Positions 18,601 to 26,823 of a stretch of 64,000 bases of DNA are shown in pieces. Under the pieces are notes generated by a model that was not told the DNA's origin, did not search any database, and was given only the letters and a program-made list of their open reading frames with translations. The DNA lies in the NCBI RefSeq assembly GCF_022538055.1, contig NZ_JAKZAM010000006.1, positions 62,001 through 126,000 on the forward strand, read 5' to 3'. Made by a program: the position numbers and the translations under genes. Source of the DNA: Cognataquiflexum nitidum (GTDB lineage: Bacteria > Bacteroidota > Bacteroidia > Cytophagales > Cyclobacteriaceae). Position 1 is the first letter of the stretch, and every line of letters begins with the position of its first letter.

Positions 18601-20134
18601 ATATATGTTGGCTTTGTTTTGAAAGCACAGCCAGAGGAGTATCTGCTCCCATCGAACCTACAGCTTCATAGCCGGATTCACCCATGGGAGATAAGATTAC
18701 TTTCAATTCTTCAGAAGTGTAACCGAATATAGTTTGGCGTTTTTTGATTTCTTCAGTAGTGTAAGGATGCTCTAATTTTTCCGGATCAGGCATCATTCTG
18801 AGCTTCAGACGCTCCTCTCTGACCCAAGCCTCATAGGGTTTGTTGTCGCAGACGGAGGATTTGATTTCATCATCAAAAGAAATTTTTCCTTTTTCCAGAT
18901 CTGCCCAAAGCATTCTTCCGGGACTGATTCGTCCTTTTTCCTTGATGGTCGCTTCTCGGATGGGCAGAGCGCCTGCCTCAGAAGATAGAATCAACCTGTC
19001 ATCCGTGGTAATGAAATACCGGAGAGGCCTAAGCCCGTTTCTGTCCAAGGTCGCTCCAAGGGATTTGCCATCTGTAAACAACAGCGCTGCGGGACCATCC
19101 CAAGGCTCCATAAGTGAGGCATGGAATTTATAGAATGCCTTGCGGTCTTTGTCCATCATCTGATTGTCCTGCCAAGCTTCCGGAACCATCATCATCATCA
19201 CATGGGGAAGGGTTCGGCCACTTAAGGTCAGCAACTCCACCATGGCATCTAGATTGGCGCTATCCGAATTTTTCTTGTTGGTGATCGGCATTAGCTTTGA
19301 AAGCTCGTCATCGGTGAAGAAAATCGAGCGCATCAATGTCTCCTTGGACTTCATTTTATTGAGGTTACCGCGGATGGTATTGATTTCACCGTTATGCGAA
19401 AGGTATCGGAATGGCTGTGCCAATCGCCAATTTGGGAAAGTATTGGTCGAAAACCTGGAATGGACGATGGCCAATCCGGAGGTGATATTTTTATTTTGAA
19501 GGTCTTTATAAAAAGGCAGCACCTGATCGGTTCTTAGCTGACCTTTATAAATCAATGTAAATGCAGAAAAGCTCGCAAAATAAAAGGCAGAGTTGACACC
19601 GGGAATAGCTAAGTTGATGGTACTGGAGGAATAATTTCTCAAAACATACAGTTTCCTTTCCAACTCTAGGCCACTGAGTCCGTTTTTGTGTGTGACAAAA
19701 ACCATCTCAATATTGGGCATGACATCCAAAGCTCCCGAACCAGGTACAGTTTCATCTACAGGGACATTTCTGTACCCGATCAGGTTGAAGCCCAATTCAT
19801 CTATGATTTGGTTAAGCTGTTCTTTTGATTTTTTGTAGAGCTGCCTGTTTTTAGGAAAAAAAGTCATTCCCACGCCATAGCTTCCCTGTTCGGGCAATTG
19901 AAAACCTGCTCTAGCTGTTACTTCTCTGAGAAAGGAATGGGGTATTTGTATTAAAATACCTGCGCCATCTCCTGTTTTTGGATCACTACCCCTGCCTCCT
20001 CTATGTTCCATATTGCTAAGCATAAAGAGCGCATCGCTGATTGTCTCATGGCTTTTGACTCCATTGACATTCACTACCGCTCCAATACCGCAGGAATCAT
20101 GTTCAAATTCCTCATGATAAAGTCCATTATTCAT
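15644..20134 (-). CDS. gltB: Glutamate synthase large subunit
   Basis: This is the 1496-residue subunit that carries out ammonia release from glutamine, channelling and glutamate synthesis. The N-terminal nucleophile is Cys15 in DSCGIGAVVNV, exposed after removal of a short propeptide. The central and FMN domains contain GAMSFGSISHEAH and GEGGEDEIRF, the [3Fe-4S] cysteines occur in CIMMRKCHLNTCPVG, and the C-terminal beta-helix ends the protein (SGGKLIVYPS, GATSGEAYINGKGGERF). A very AT-rich 400-bp gap upstream should hold the promoter. It leads the two-gene operon gltB-gltD, which assimilates ammonia with glutamine synthetase. Confidence 0.98.
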   Translation of the reverse strand: MNNGLYHEEFEHDSCGIGAVVNVNGVKSHETISDALFMLSNMEHRGGRGSDPKTGDGAGILIQIPHSFLREVTARAGFQLPEQGSYGVGMTFFPKNRQLYKKSKEQLNQIIDELGFNLIGYRNVPVDETVPGSGALDVMPNIEMVFVTHKNGLSGLELERKLYVLRNYSSSTINLAIPGVNSAFYFASFSAFTLIYKGQLRTDQVLPFYKDLQNKNITSGLAIVHSRFSTNTFPNWRLAQPFRYLSHNGEINTIRGNLNKMKSKETLMRSIFFTDDELSKLMPITNKKNSDSANLDAMVELLTLSGRTLPHVMMMMVPEAWQDNQMMDKDRKAFYKFHASLMEPWDGPAALLFTDGKSLGATLDRNGLRPLRYFITTDDRLILSSEAGALPIREATIKEKGRISPGRMLWADLEKGKISFDDEIKSSVCDNKPYEAWVREERLKLRMMPDPEKLEHPYTTEEIKKRQTIFGYTSEELKVILSPMGESGYEAVGSMGADTPLAVLSKQSQHISNYFKQLFAQVSNPPIDPIRERLVMSLFTRIGESHNILAESPRHTRQIHISQPVLLNEDLEKIKHLEDQGYRTVTLYAHFETDHQPGRLLEALNHICKEAEGAIYAGKNIIIISDRNSTASKAPIPTLLAIGAVHHHLVKKKLRTRAGLVVEAGDIRETHHFATVIGYGASAINPYLALESLIHLNEKGAFAKDIPQNQLFYNFQKAVGSGLLKVLSKMGISTLQSYQGSQIFEAIGLGPEVIDRCFKGTVSRISGISFDELAEEVLIRHHAAYETESPILETGGVYQWKRRGEKHMFNPETIHLLQKSTKLNDYGMYKKFAQKINEQTKDALTLRGLFEFKKRISIPIDEVEPVESILKRFATGAMSFGSISHEAHSTLAIAMNRIGAKSNSGEGGEDEIRFEKKENGDWERSAIKQVASGRFGVTSNYLTNAAELQIKMAQGAKPGEGGQLPGHKVDEWIGRVRHSTPGVGLISPPPHHDIYSIEDLAQLIFDLKNANRKARINVKLVSQAGVGTVAAGVAKAMSDVILISGADGGTGASPLSSIRHAGLPWELGLSEAHQTLVKNNLRSRVVLQTDGQLRTGRDIAIATLLGAEEWGISTGALVVEGCIMMRKCHLNTCPVGVATQDPELRKLFTGDPDHVVNYFMFLAQDLREIMASLGFSTISEMVGQSDVLKATGHMNHWKWDKIDLSPIFHKVEVPDHVGIHKQIDQEFDLKNVLDRQLIEAAIPALEQASPVIGTFKIHNIDRTVGAMLSNEISKIYGSPGLPEDTIHFNFSGSAGQTFGGFLTKGVTFELEGESNDYFGKGLSGGKLIVYPSRNANFLAHENIIIGNVAFYGATSGEAYINGKGGERFCVRNSGVQAVIEGIGDHGCEYMTGGLVINLGEIGRNFGAGMSGGIAYILKDYIHLINQEMVDLDPLNEDDFVTIRGQLNQHVSFTNSQLAAEYLSNWDEYRGRFIKVIPRDYKEVLRKRALEKSTTLV

Positions 20135-20538
20135 TATAATCAGGTTTAATAGGTTTTAATAAATAGTTGCGAATATTACAAAAAAATTTGTGTTTTTTAA
20201 AATAGAAGCAATGAAACGGGCTTATAAATACATAGTTTGTACTTAAATAGAGTAAAGTTTACATATTACAAAAATTATAATTTGGTAAAAAATTAAATTA
20301 TATTTCTGAAAAAAAACAGAAAAATGTAAAAAATGGGTGTTTTTTTTAACCTTAAAATGAAAATTTTTTGACCGTAGATAGAATTATGGTTAATTCACAA
20401 AAAATTGATTTTTTTTAAAATTTTTTATATCGTAAAAAGTAGAACCGAATCTCTGAAAAATCATAGAAAGATCAATGTGAAGAACAAATAGTAATATATA
20501 AAAAAAATATCAGAATTATATTCTGTTAAAAAAACACA
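20135..20538. other. Extremely AT-rich gap between gltB and gldE
   Basis: No reading frame is convincing. The stretch is dominated by A and T runs and is the most AT-rich part of the window by eye. It must hold the gltB promoter and the end of the gldE transcript. I found no exact TAnnTTTG box or terminator hairpin. No DnaA box was seen here. Confidence 0.5.
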
Positions 20539-21888
20539 TTAATCCACATTATGTCCCCCATTCTCCTTCTCATTGCCGATAATCCGCACTTTCACCTTTT
20601 TTATTCTTTTGGCATCAACTGCCAAGATGGTAAATTCAAATTGTTCAAAGGTAATCTTGGTACCGTTTTTGGGAAAATTGGAATTGATTTCAAGCAAAAG
20701 ACCACCCAAAGATTCACTTTCTCCCTTGACCTCATCAAATAGCTGTTGGTCTAATTCAAGTTTTTTGCAGAAATCATTCAAAGATATTTTCCCTTCAAAA
20801 ATGAATGTGGACGGATCTATTTCCTTGAAATAATAATCTTCGATATCATCGAATTCATCATTGATTTCTCCGATGATTTCCTCAATTAAATCTTCGAGTG
20901 TTACCAAACCTGAAGTTCCCCCATATTCGTCTACCACAATGGCCATATGAACTCTCTTCTTTTGAAAATCTTTCAGTAAGGTATCCACTTTTTTGTTTTC
21001 AGGGACAAAAAAGCCTTTACGGATCAAAGCGTGCCATTCGAAGTTTTCATCCTGATCGATGTGTGGAAGCAGATCTTTGATATATAAAATTCCTACTACA
21101 TTGTCAATTGTCTCTCTAAAGACAGGGATTCTGGAGTAACCGCTTTTATTGATTTTATCCATCAATTCATGAAAATCCATGTCAATTTCTATGGCGGTGA
21201 TATCCATTCTTGACTGCATCACTTGTTTGACAGATAGCGTACCAAAATTTACAATTCCTTTAAGAATATCTTTTTCTTCTTCAGATGTGTCTTCAGTGGC
21301 GATTTCCAAAGCCTGATTGAGTTCATCTACTGACAAAGAATAACCTTTTTTGACGATCCTTTTTTCGACCACATTACTTATCACCATCAAAAAAGAGGAT
21401 AAGGGTCTAAGCACAACCGAAAAAAAATAAATAATGGGTGCCATCATTAGCGAAAACTCTATTTTGGCCTTTGTTGCATAGACTTTTGGGACGATTTCCC
21501 CAAAGAATACAATAGCAAAGGTCACGCCGATGGTTTGTACCAAGATAACAAGAATACCTGTAGCATTAGGGCCAAAAAACTTCCAAGCAACAAAAGTAGT
21601 CAAGGTGACGATACCGATGTTGATCAGGTTATTGAGAATAAGGATGGTACTAAGAAGATTTTTAGGGGATTCTATGAGCAAAATTGCTTTTGTTGCTCTA
21701 GCGTCTGCTTTTTCGTCAAAGGATGCAATGTCATCGGAGTTTAACGAAAAAAAAGCTACTTCTGAGCCTGAAACCAACCCTGAGGCGATTAAAAGCAAAA
21801 TAAAAGTCAATGAATTAAACAAAATGTAACCGGCTGAAACCTGAACAATTTCAGCCAGTAAAATAAGACTCGGGTAGGGGTCGTCCAT
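20539..21888 (-). CDS. gldE: Gliding motility-associated protein GldE (CNNM/CorC type)
   Basis: GldE is a CNNM-family membrane protein associated with gliding in Bacteroidota; it resembles hemolysin C/CorC transporters. The N-terminal DUF21 membrane domain starts near residue 20 (GLVSGSEVAFFSLN), followed by a CBS pair (VMQSRMDITAI..., HMAIVVDEYGGTSGLVTLEDLIEEI) and a C-terminal CorC_HlyC domain (FIFEGKISLNDFCKKL). The 449-residue length fits. It follows ssb and mutY on the same strand, the arrangement well known in this phylum. The usual next gene, gldD, is absent here. Confidence 0.92.
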   Translation of the reverse strand: MDDPYPSLILLAEIVQVSAGYILFNSLTFILLLIASGLVSGSEVAFFSLNSDDIASFDEKADARATKAILLIESPKNLLSTILILNNLINIGIVTLTTFVAWKFFGPNATGILVILVQTIGVTFAIVFFGEIVPKVYATKAKIEFSLMMAPIIYFFSVVLRPLSSFLMVISNVVEKRIVKKGYSLSVDELNQALEIATEDTSEEEKDILKGIVNFGTLSVKQVMQSRMDITAIEIDMDFHELMDKINKSGYSRIPVFRETIDNVVGILYIKDLLPHIDQDENFEWHALIRKGFFVPENKKVDTLLKDFQKKRVHMAIVVDEYGGTSGLVTLEDLIEEIIGEINDEFDDIEDYYFKEIDPSTFIFEGKISLNDFCKKLELDQQLFDEVKGESESLGGLLLEINSNFPKNGTKITFEQFEFTILAVDAKRIKKVKVRIIGNEKENGGHNVD

Positions 21889-21951
21889 TAATTCCAGAAT
21901 ATGATCATTGCAAAATTAATCAAATACTCAGAAATTTTTCAACTTTTTGAT

Positions 21952-22398
21952 TTAGAAGGGCAAATCGTCATCTTCCATTGGTGGTTCACTCACAGAAGAA
22001 GGCTGATTTGACGCCATATTATTACTGTAATTCGGTGTTGAAGCCGGGGCACTTCCTCCACCATCGGGCTTACCGCCAAGCATAGTGAAACCCAAGACCC
22101 TGATTTTGGTCCTTTTCCTATTTTGGCCTTGGTCATCCTGCCATGTGTCAGACTTGATTTTACCCTCTACAAAGAGCTGCATTCCCTTCTTTAAATATTG
22201 TTCTGCTATTCTTGCTTGCCCATCCCAAAGCTCCAAATCATGCCATTCCGTGTTTTCAACCCTGTTTCCTGATTTATCTTTATAAGCCTCAGTGGTCGCA
22301 AGCCTCAGATTTGCTACCACTTTATCTCCCTCCAAATGCTTCACTTCAGGATCTGCTCCCAAGTTGCCTACCAATATTACTTTGTTTACTCCGGCCAT
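21952..22398 (-). CDS. ssb: Single-stranded DNA-binding protein
   Basis: SSB coats single-stranded DNA in replication and repair and recruits partners through its acidic tail. The 148-residue product has the OB-fold start MAGVNKVILVGNLGADPEVK, the WHDLELWD strand, a Gly/Pro/Ser-rich linker and the interaction tip DDDLPF at the very end. It is placed 51 bases after mutY and 63 bases before gldE on the minus strand, matching the conserved mutY-ssb-gldE order. Confidence 0.97.
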   Translation of the reverse strand: MAGVNKVILVGNLGADPEVKHLEGDKVVANLRLATTEAYKDKSGNRVENTEWHDLELWDGQARIAEQYLKKGMQLFVEGKIKSDTWQDDQGQNRKRTKIRVLGFTMLGGKPDGGGSAPASTPNYSNNMASNQPSSVSEPPMEDDDLPF

Positions 22399-22448
22399 AT
22401 TGTTGTTTGTTTATATTGTTAACGAAAACTTTGTCTTTAAATTAAGGA

Positions 22449-23519
22449 TTATTTTTGGTCGTCCAAAAACTTTGTTATCAATCGTGGTTTTCCCAATTGT
22501 TCCAGTTTTTCATAGCGTACCAATTGGAATCCGTTGTCTTCAACCCAGGATTGAAGTGTGTTTCTATTTTCTTTTTGAACGATGACCCTGACAAAGTTGG
22601 CAAAAATTCTTTGATGCGTAAGGATATGCTTGTACCACTTTAAAGGTTCATTGACAGAAGATGTCGCAAAATTTTCGATTTCTCGCAAAAAAGCCATTTC
22701 CTCGCAATTTTCTTTGGGGTCCTTCAATTCTTGCATTGGAAAATCATGAAGCCCCTGCCAAATATCACCCTCTCCTCTTTTTTTGACCACCACCTCATCA
22801 TCGCAAATTATCAATGCATATCTAAAATACCTTTCTTTGATTTTGAGCTTTTTAATTTTTACAGGAAGGGAATCCACCAGGTCGTTTTTGAAAGAAAAGC
22901 ATGCTGACTTCATTGGGCATTGTATGCAAACGGGTTTTTTTGGGACGCACTGCAAGGCCCCGAATTCCATGATGGCCTGATTGAATTCTGCCGGCCGGTC
23001 TTTTGGAATAAGCGTGTTTGCCAAGGCTTCGAACTCTTTTTTTCCTGAATTTCCTGCAATGTCAGTAGCAATACCAAAGTACCTTGCCATTACCCTAAAG
23101 ACATTACCATCCACCACAGCCACAGGTTCATCAAAGGCAAAAGATGCTATAGCAGCTGCAGTATAACTTCCCACACCTTTCAATTGAAGCAAGGATTGGT
23201 AATTTAAAGGAAATACGCCGGCATGCATATCCCTGATCTCTTTGGCACAATAATGGAGGTTACGGGCACGGCTATAATATCCCAGACCCTGCCAGAGACG
23301 CATGACCGTATCCTCAGTTGCATTTGCCAAATCCTCCACATTTGGGAAGTTTTCTAAAAATTTTTCAAAATAAGGAAGGCCTTGGGCTACTCTTGTCTGC
23401 TGAAGAATAATTTCAGACAACCAAATGATATATGGATTTTTCGTGTTTCTCCATGGCAAATCACGCTTATTATGGGGGTACCACTCTAATAAAGTATGGA
23501 CAAACGGATCAGAAATCAA
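22449..23519 (-). CDS. mutY: Adenine DNA glycosylase MutY
   Basis: MutY removes adenine mispaired with 8-oxoguanine. The 356-residue protein shows the helix-hairpin-helix LKGVGSYTAAAIASFAF followed by the catalytic-aspartate strand VAVVDGNVFRV, and the [4Fe-4S] loop CVPKKPVCIQCPMKSAC with C-x6-C-x2-C-x5-C spacing. The C-terminal 120 residues form the NUDIX-like domain that recognises 8-oxoG. It is the first gene of the minus-strand block and lies 160 bases from the divergent HU gene. Confidence 0.96.
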   Translation of the reverse strand: MISDPFVHTLLEWYPHNKRDLPWRNTKNPYIIWLSEIILQQTRVAQGLPYFEKFLENFPNVEDLANATEDTVMRLWQGLGYYSRARNLHYCAKEIRDMHAGVFPLNYQSLLQLKGVGSYTAAAIASFAFDEPVAVVDGNVFRVMARYFGIATDIAGNSGKKEFEALANTLIPKDRPAEFNQAIMEFGALQCVPKKPVCIQCPMKSACFSFKNDLVDSLPVKIKKLKIKERYFRYALIICDDEVVVKKRGEGDIWQGLHDFPMQELKDPKENCEEMAFLREIENFATSSVNEPLKWYKHILTHQRIFANFVRVIVQKENRNTLQSWVEDNGFQLVRYEKLEQLGKPRLITKFLDDQK

Positions 23520-23577
23520 AATCTAAGCAGTTAAGGTGTTACGGCAATGTTAAACATTTCAATCTAATTTTGGGCAT

Positions 23578-23612
23578 TTTGTTTTTATATTGGATTGCTT
23601 CCTTTAAATTTG
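23578..23612 (+). promoter_or_regulatory. Predicted promoter of the HU gene
   Basis: TTTG at 23578-23581, 23 bases of spacer, then TAAATTTG at 23605-23612, an exact match to the Bacteroidota -33/-7 pattern. The start codon lies 67 bases downstream. Confidence 0.5.
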
Positions 23613-23679
23613 CAGTCCCAAAAATAGTTGGTTAATAGGTCGTTAAGCTTATTCGATAATAAATTAAATTCATTAAACA

Positions 23680-23988
23680 GTGACTAAAGCAGAAGTAATC
23701 ACCAAGATTTCGGACAAAACCGGTATCCAGAAAGACGATGTAACTCAGACAATTGAGGCATTCTTCAAAGTGGTAAAAGATTCCATGGCGGAGGGAGATA
23801 ATATTTATGTAAGAGGCTTTGGCAGCTTTGTGAATAAAAAGAGAGCTAAAAAAATTGCTCGTAACATCTCTAAAAACACAGCGATCGTGATCGATGAGCA
23901 CTTTGTGCCATCTTTCAAACCTTCAAAAGTGTTCATTGAAAAAATCAAAAACAGTAAAAAAATCAAAGAACTAGCACCTCAGGATTAA
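23680..23988 (+). CDS. HU-family DNA-binding protein
   Basis: HU is a small dimeric nucleoid protein that bends DNA. The 102-residue sequence starts MTKAEVITKISDKTGIQKDD from a GTG codon (no nearby in-frame ATG), has VRGFGSF in the expected place and the DNA-arm region NKKRAKKIARNISKN. The C-terminal SKKIKELAPQD is slightly longer than E. coli HU. It is divergent from mutY and has its own promoter and terminator; the terminator overlaps the stop codon and ends just before the next gene. Confidence 0.95.
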   Translation: MTKAEVITKISDKTGIQKDDVTQTIEAFFKVVKDSMAEGDNIYVRGFGSFVNKKRAKKIARNISKNTAIVIDEHFVPSFKPSKVFIEKIKNSKKIKELAPQD

Positions 23989-24005
23989 TCCTGAGTGCTT
24001 TTTTC
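23974..24005 (+). terminator. Terminator overlapping the HU stop
   Basis: Arms gcacctcagga/tcctgagtgc around ttaa, followed by seven T. The stop codon TAA falls within the loop. Confidence 0.85.
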
Positions 24006-24008
24006 CTT

Positions 24009-24827
24009 ATGAAAAAATCCCAAATTCTAGTCATAATCCTTGGGGTAGCCACGATTGCGATACTGTATTTTCTTCCGCGTGTGGTGGTAGACAATGATGA
24101 GGGCAATACCCAAATCTCCGAAGAACAGACTTCGACACCTGCTACAGCCGAATCAATGCATGATACGCCGATGGATGCCGGTGACAGAAATATTCTAAAC
24201 GGATTGTTAACTGATCTTGAAAAACAGGATAATAGGGAAAAAATAGCCTCTCTGTCAGAAGAAATTGCTTCCCTTTACATCAAAGCAGGGAAATTTGACA
24301 GTGCAGCCTATACCTTTGATCGGGCTGCTGCAAAACTTGAAACTACGGAAAGCTGGGAAAAAGCAGGGGCTGCTTATTATGAAGCCTACACTTTTGCCAT
24401 GGATCAAGAAAAAGTTTCTCTTCTTGCAGAAAAAACCCGTACTTACCTTGCCAAAGTTTTGGAAAAAGATCCAAAACGTCTTGATCTGAAAACGAAAATG
24501 GCAATGACTTATGTGTCTTCAGCCAATCCCATGCAGGGAATTACCATGCTGAGAGAGGTATTGGAAGAAGATCCTAGGAATGAAGACGGCCTTTTCAATA
24601 TGGGAGTCTTGTCAATGCAGTCAGGTCAGTACAAAAGAGCTGCCGAAAGATTTGAAGAATTGGTAAAACACCATCCTGACAATGTGCAGGGTCAATTTTA
24701 TCTTGGCGTAAGCTACTTCGAATCCAAGCAAAACAACAAAGCAAAACAGCAATTCGAGTTGGTCCAAAATATGAGCAAAGACCCTATGGTTTTGGCTAGT
24801 GTAGAGGGTTACCTTGATAGGCTATAA
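24009..24827 (+). CDS. Membrane-anchored TPR protein
   Basis: The 272-residue protein has one N-terminal membrane helix (ILVIILGVATIAILYFLP), an acidic low-complexity linker, and a tail of tetratricopeptide repeats: SLYIKAGKFDSAAYTFDRAA, AGAAYYEAYTFAMD, NMGVLSMQSGQYKRAAERFE and GVSYFESKQNNKAKQQFE. TPRs mediate protein contacts, so a periplasmic scaffolding role is inferred. It begins only three bases after the HU terminator run and is followed by the COX24-type small protein and RNase G, an order seen repeatedly in Bacteroidota. Confidence 0.85.
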   Translation: MKKSQILVIILGVATIAILYFLPRVVVDNDEGNTQISEEQTSTPATAESMHDTPMDAGDRNILNGLLTDLEKQDNREKIASLSEEIASLYIKAGKFDSAAYTFDRAAAKLETTESWEKAGAAYYEAYTFAMDQEKVSLLAEKTRTYLAKVLEKDPKRLDLKTKMAMTYVSSANPMQGITMLREVLEEDPRNEDGLFNMGVLSMQSGQYKRAAERFEELVKHHPDNVQGQFYLGVSYFESKQNNKAKQQFELVQNMSKDPMVLASVEGYLDRL

Positions 24828-24856
24828 ATAATTGTTCAACTTTAATCCTAAAAACT

Positions 24857-24946
24857 ATGCCTTGCGGTAAAAAAAGAAAGAGACATAAAATCGCTACGCA
24901 CAAGCGTAAGAAAAGACTTAGAAAAAACAGACATAAGAAGAAGTAA
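24857..24946 (+). CDS. AURKAIP1/COX24-domain small ribosomal protein
   Basis: A 29-codon gene runs from ATG 24857 to TAA 24944-24946. The product begins MPCGKKRKRHKIATHKRKKR and is almost entirely Lys, Arg and His. This is the typical Bacteroidota small protein of the AURKAIP1/COX24 family, related to mitochondrial mS38 and thought to sit on the small ribosomal subunit near rRNA. It lies between the TPR gene and RNase G, as is usual in this phylum. The role is taken from family knowledge; nothing else in the window bears on it. Confidence 0.85.
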   Translation: MPCGKKRKRHKIATHKRKKRLRKNRHKKK

Positions 24947-25010
24947 TACACTTCTTCTTTTTGAGTTTTTACACTAAACGTTCATTTACATCATATAAAA
25001 ACAGACACGA

Positions 25011-26582
25011 TTGAGCACAGAATTATTAATCGATTCTGCTCAGAACGGTAGTCGGATTGCCCTACTCAAAGACAAAAACCTGGTAGAAATCCACTCAGAA
25101 GGTGGTGAAAATCAGTTTAAAGTCGGAGATATTTATCTGGGTACGGTACGTAAAATTGTCAATGGCCTCAACGCCGCCTTCATTGATGTCGGCTATGAAA
25201 AGGACGCTTTCCTGCATTATCAGGATTTGGGTCCCCAGATCACAAGCCTTAACAAGTTTACAAAACTCGTACGCAACAATAATTATCCCAACTTGAATCT
25301 AAAAGGATTTGAGAAAGAACCTGATATAGAAAAACTTGGAAAAATTTCCAATGTATTGACTAAAGGAAATCAGGTTTTGGTGCAGGTGGTCAAAGAACCC
25401 ATCTCCACAAAAGGCCCGAGACTATCGTGCGAGCTCTCCATCGCTGGTCGCTACCTGGTATTAGTCCCGTTTTCAGATACAGTCAACGTGTCCAAAAAGA
25501 TACGTAGTGCTGAAGAAAGAAAAAGACTGGTACGCTTAATTACCTCCATCAAGCCGGCCAATTTTGGTGTCATCATCAGAACGGTAGCTGAAGGTCAGTC
25601 AGTTTTAGAACTTGACAAAGACCTCCGGAACCTATTGACGACCTGGGAAGAAGGCATGAAAAAACTGGCTAAAGCCAAAGGACGCGACAAAGTAATTGGA
25701 GAAATGAGCATGGCTTCCTCTATCATTAGAGACCTGCTCAACGAATCATTCGATGCAATCACCGTAGAGGATGAATTGACCTATGATCAAATCAGGTCTT
25801 ACATCAGATCTATTGCCCCTGAAAAGGAAAAAATTGTGAAGCTTTACAACGGTAAAGCGAAGCTCTTTGAAAGTTTTGGAATAGAAAAGCAAATCAAAAG
25901 CTTGTTTGGCCAGACGATAAGTCTTCCACAGGGCGGCTATGTCATTATTGAGCATACCGAAGCGCTCCACGTCATCGACGTCAACAGTGGAAACAAGTCA
26001 AACCAAGAAAGCGATCAGGAAACAACAGCATTGAAAACCAACCTGGTCGCCGCAAAAGAAATTGCACGACAGCTTCGCCTCCGGGATATGGGAGGAATCA
26101 TCGTCATCGACTTCATCGACATGAAAAAGGCCGACAACAAAAAGGCTATTTATGATGCCATGAGGGAAGAAATGAAAGATGACAGGTCGAAAAACACCGT
26201 ATTGCCATTGACCAAGTTTGGTCTGATGCAGATTACAAGGCAGCGCGTGAGACCCGAAGTCAACATTGTCACCAAAGAAACTTGTCCGGCATGTAACGGG
26301 ACAGGCAAGATCCAAGCCTCCATCTTGGTGGCTGATCAATTGGAAAAAGACCTCGAGCATATTGCCACTATCCAGAATGTTTCCAACATCCAGATCGGAT
26401 TACACCCTTACCTGTATGCGTACTTCACGCATGGAGTCATCTCTCAGAGAGTAAGGTGGTTTTTCAAATACTTTAAGTGGGTAAAGCTGACTAAAGACTC
26501 TTCACTCCCGGTGACGGAGTACAAATTCCTGGACGACTCAGGAGAAGAAATAGAACTAACCGTAAAAAGCGAGACCGAATAG
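25011..26582 (+). CDS. rng: Ribonuclease G/E family endoribonuclease
   Basis: RNase G/E is a magnesium-dependent endoribonuclease acting in rRNA maturation and mRNA turnover. The 523-residue protein has the N-terminal S1-type RNA-binding domain (GDIYLGTVRKIVNGLNAAFI), the two DNase I-like catalytic aspartate strands (LHVIDVNSGNKS and GGIIVIDFIDMKK), and the zinc-link CPACNGTGK with the CxxC pair. The start is TTG at 25011; no in-frame ATG lies upstream and relatives start MSNEL. It is preceded by HU, TPR and the COX24 protein, and ended by a hairpin terminator. Confidence 0.95.
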   Translation: MSTELLIDSAQNGSRIALLKDKNLVEIHSEGGENQFKVGDIYLGTVRKIVNGLNAAFIDVGYEKDAFLHYQDLGPQITSLNKFTKLVRNNNYPNLNLKGFEKEPDIEKLGKISNVLTKGNQVLVQVVKEPISTKGPRLSCELSIAGRYLVLVPFSDTVNVSKKIRSAEERKRLVRLITSIKPANFGVIIRTVAEGQSVLELDKDLRNLLTTWEEGMKKLAKAKGRDKVIGEMSMASSIIRDLLNESFDAITVEDELTYDQIRSYIRSIAPEKEKIVKLYNGKAKLFESFGIEKQIKSLFGQTISLPQGGYVIIEHTEALHVIDVNSGNKSNQESDQETTALKTNLVAAKEIARQLRLRDMGGIIVIDFIDMKKADNKKAIYDAMREEMKDDRSKNTVLPLTKFGLMQITRQRVRPEVNIVTKETCPACNGTGKIQASILVADQLEKDLEHIATIQNVSNIQIGLHPYLYAYFTHGVISQRVRWFFKYFKWVKLTKDSSLPVTEYKFLDDSGEEIELTVKSETE

Positions 26583-26598
26583 GTCCCGCTTTTTTTTT
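26568..26598 (+). terminator. Terminator at the end of rng
   Basis: Arms agcgagacc/ggtcccgct with one mismatch around gaata, followed by eight T; the left arm overlaps the last rng codons. Confidence 0.85.
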
Positions 26599-26823
26599 GA
26601 CCTACTTTTTCTCTAAACACTGATTTTTCTTGAAAATTTCCAAAGGCATTTCTATAAAAAACGAACTTTGGACTAAACTGGAACTGTCTTCAATTTTATT
26701 CAAAAATAATTTGAGTCGTAATATTTTTATATTGAACTAATATTCATTTTTTTGTCAGTCAAATTTAATCCGACATTGCTTTTCAGAAGCATATTTTACT
26801 GATTAAGAACTTTAAGAGTCTAT

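Noticed and set aside
20135-20538. The AT-rich gap before gltB as the replication origin
   Set aside because: It is the most AT-rich gap but I saw no DnaA box, whereas the 3.8-4.3 kb gap has two exact ones.
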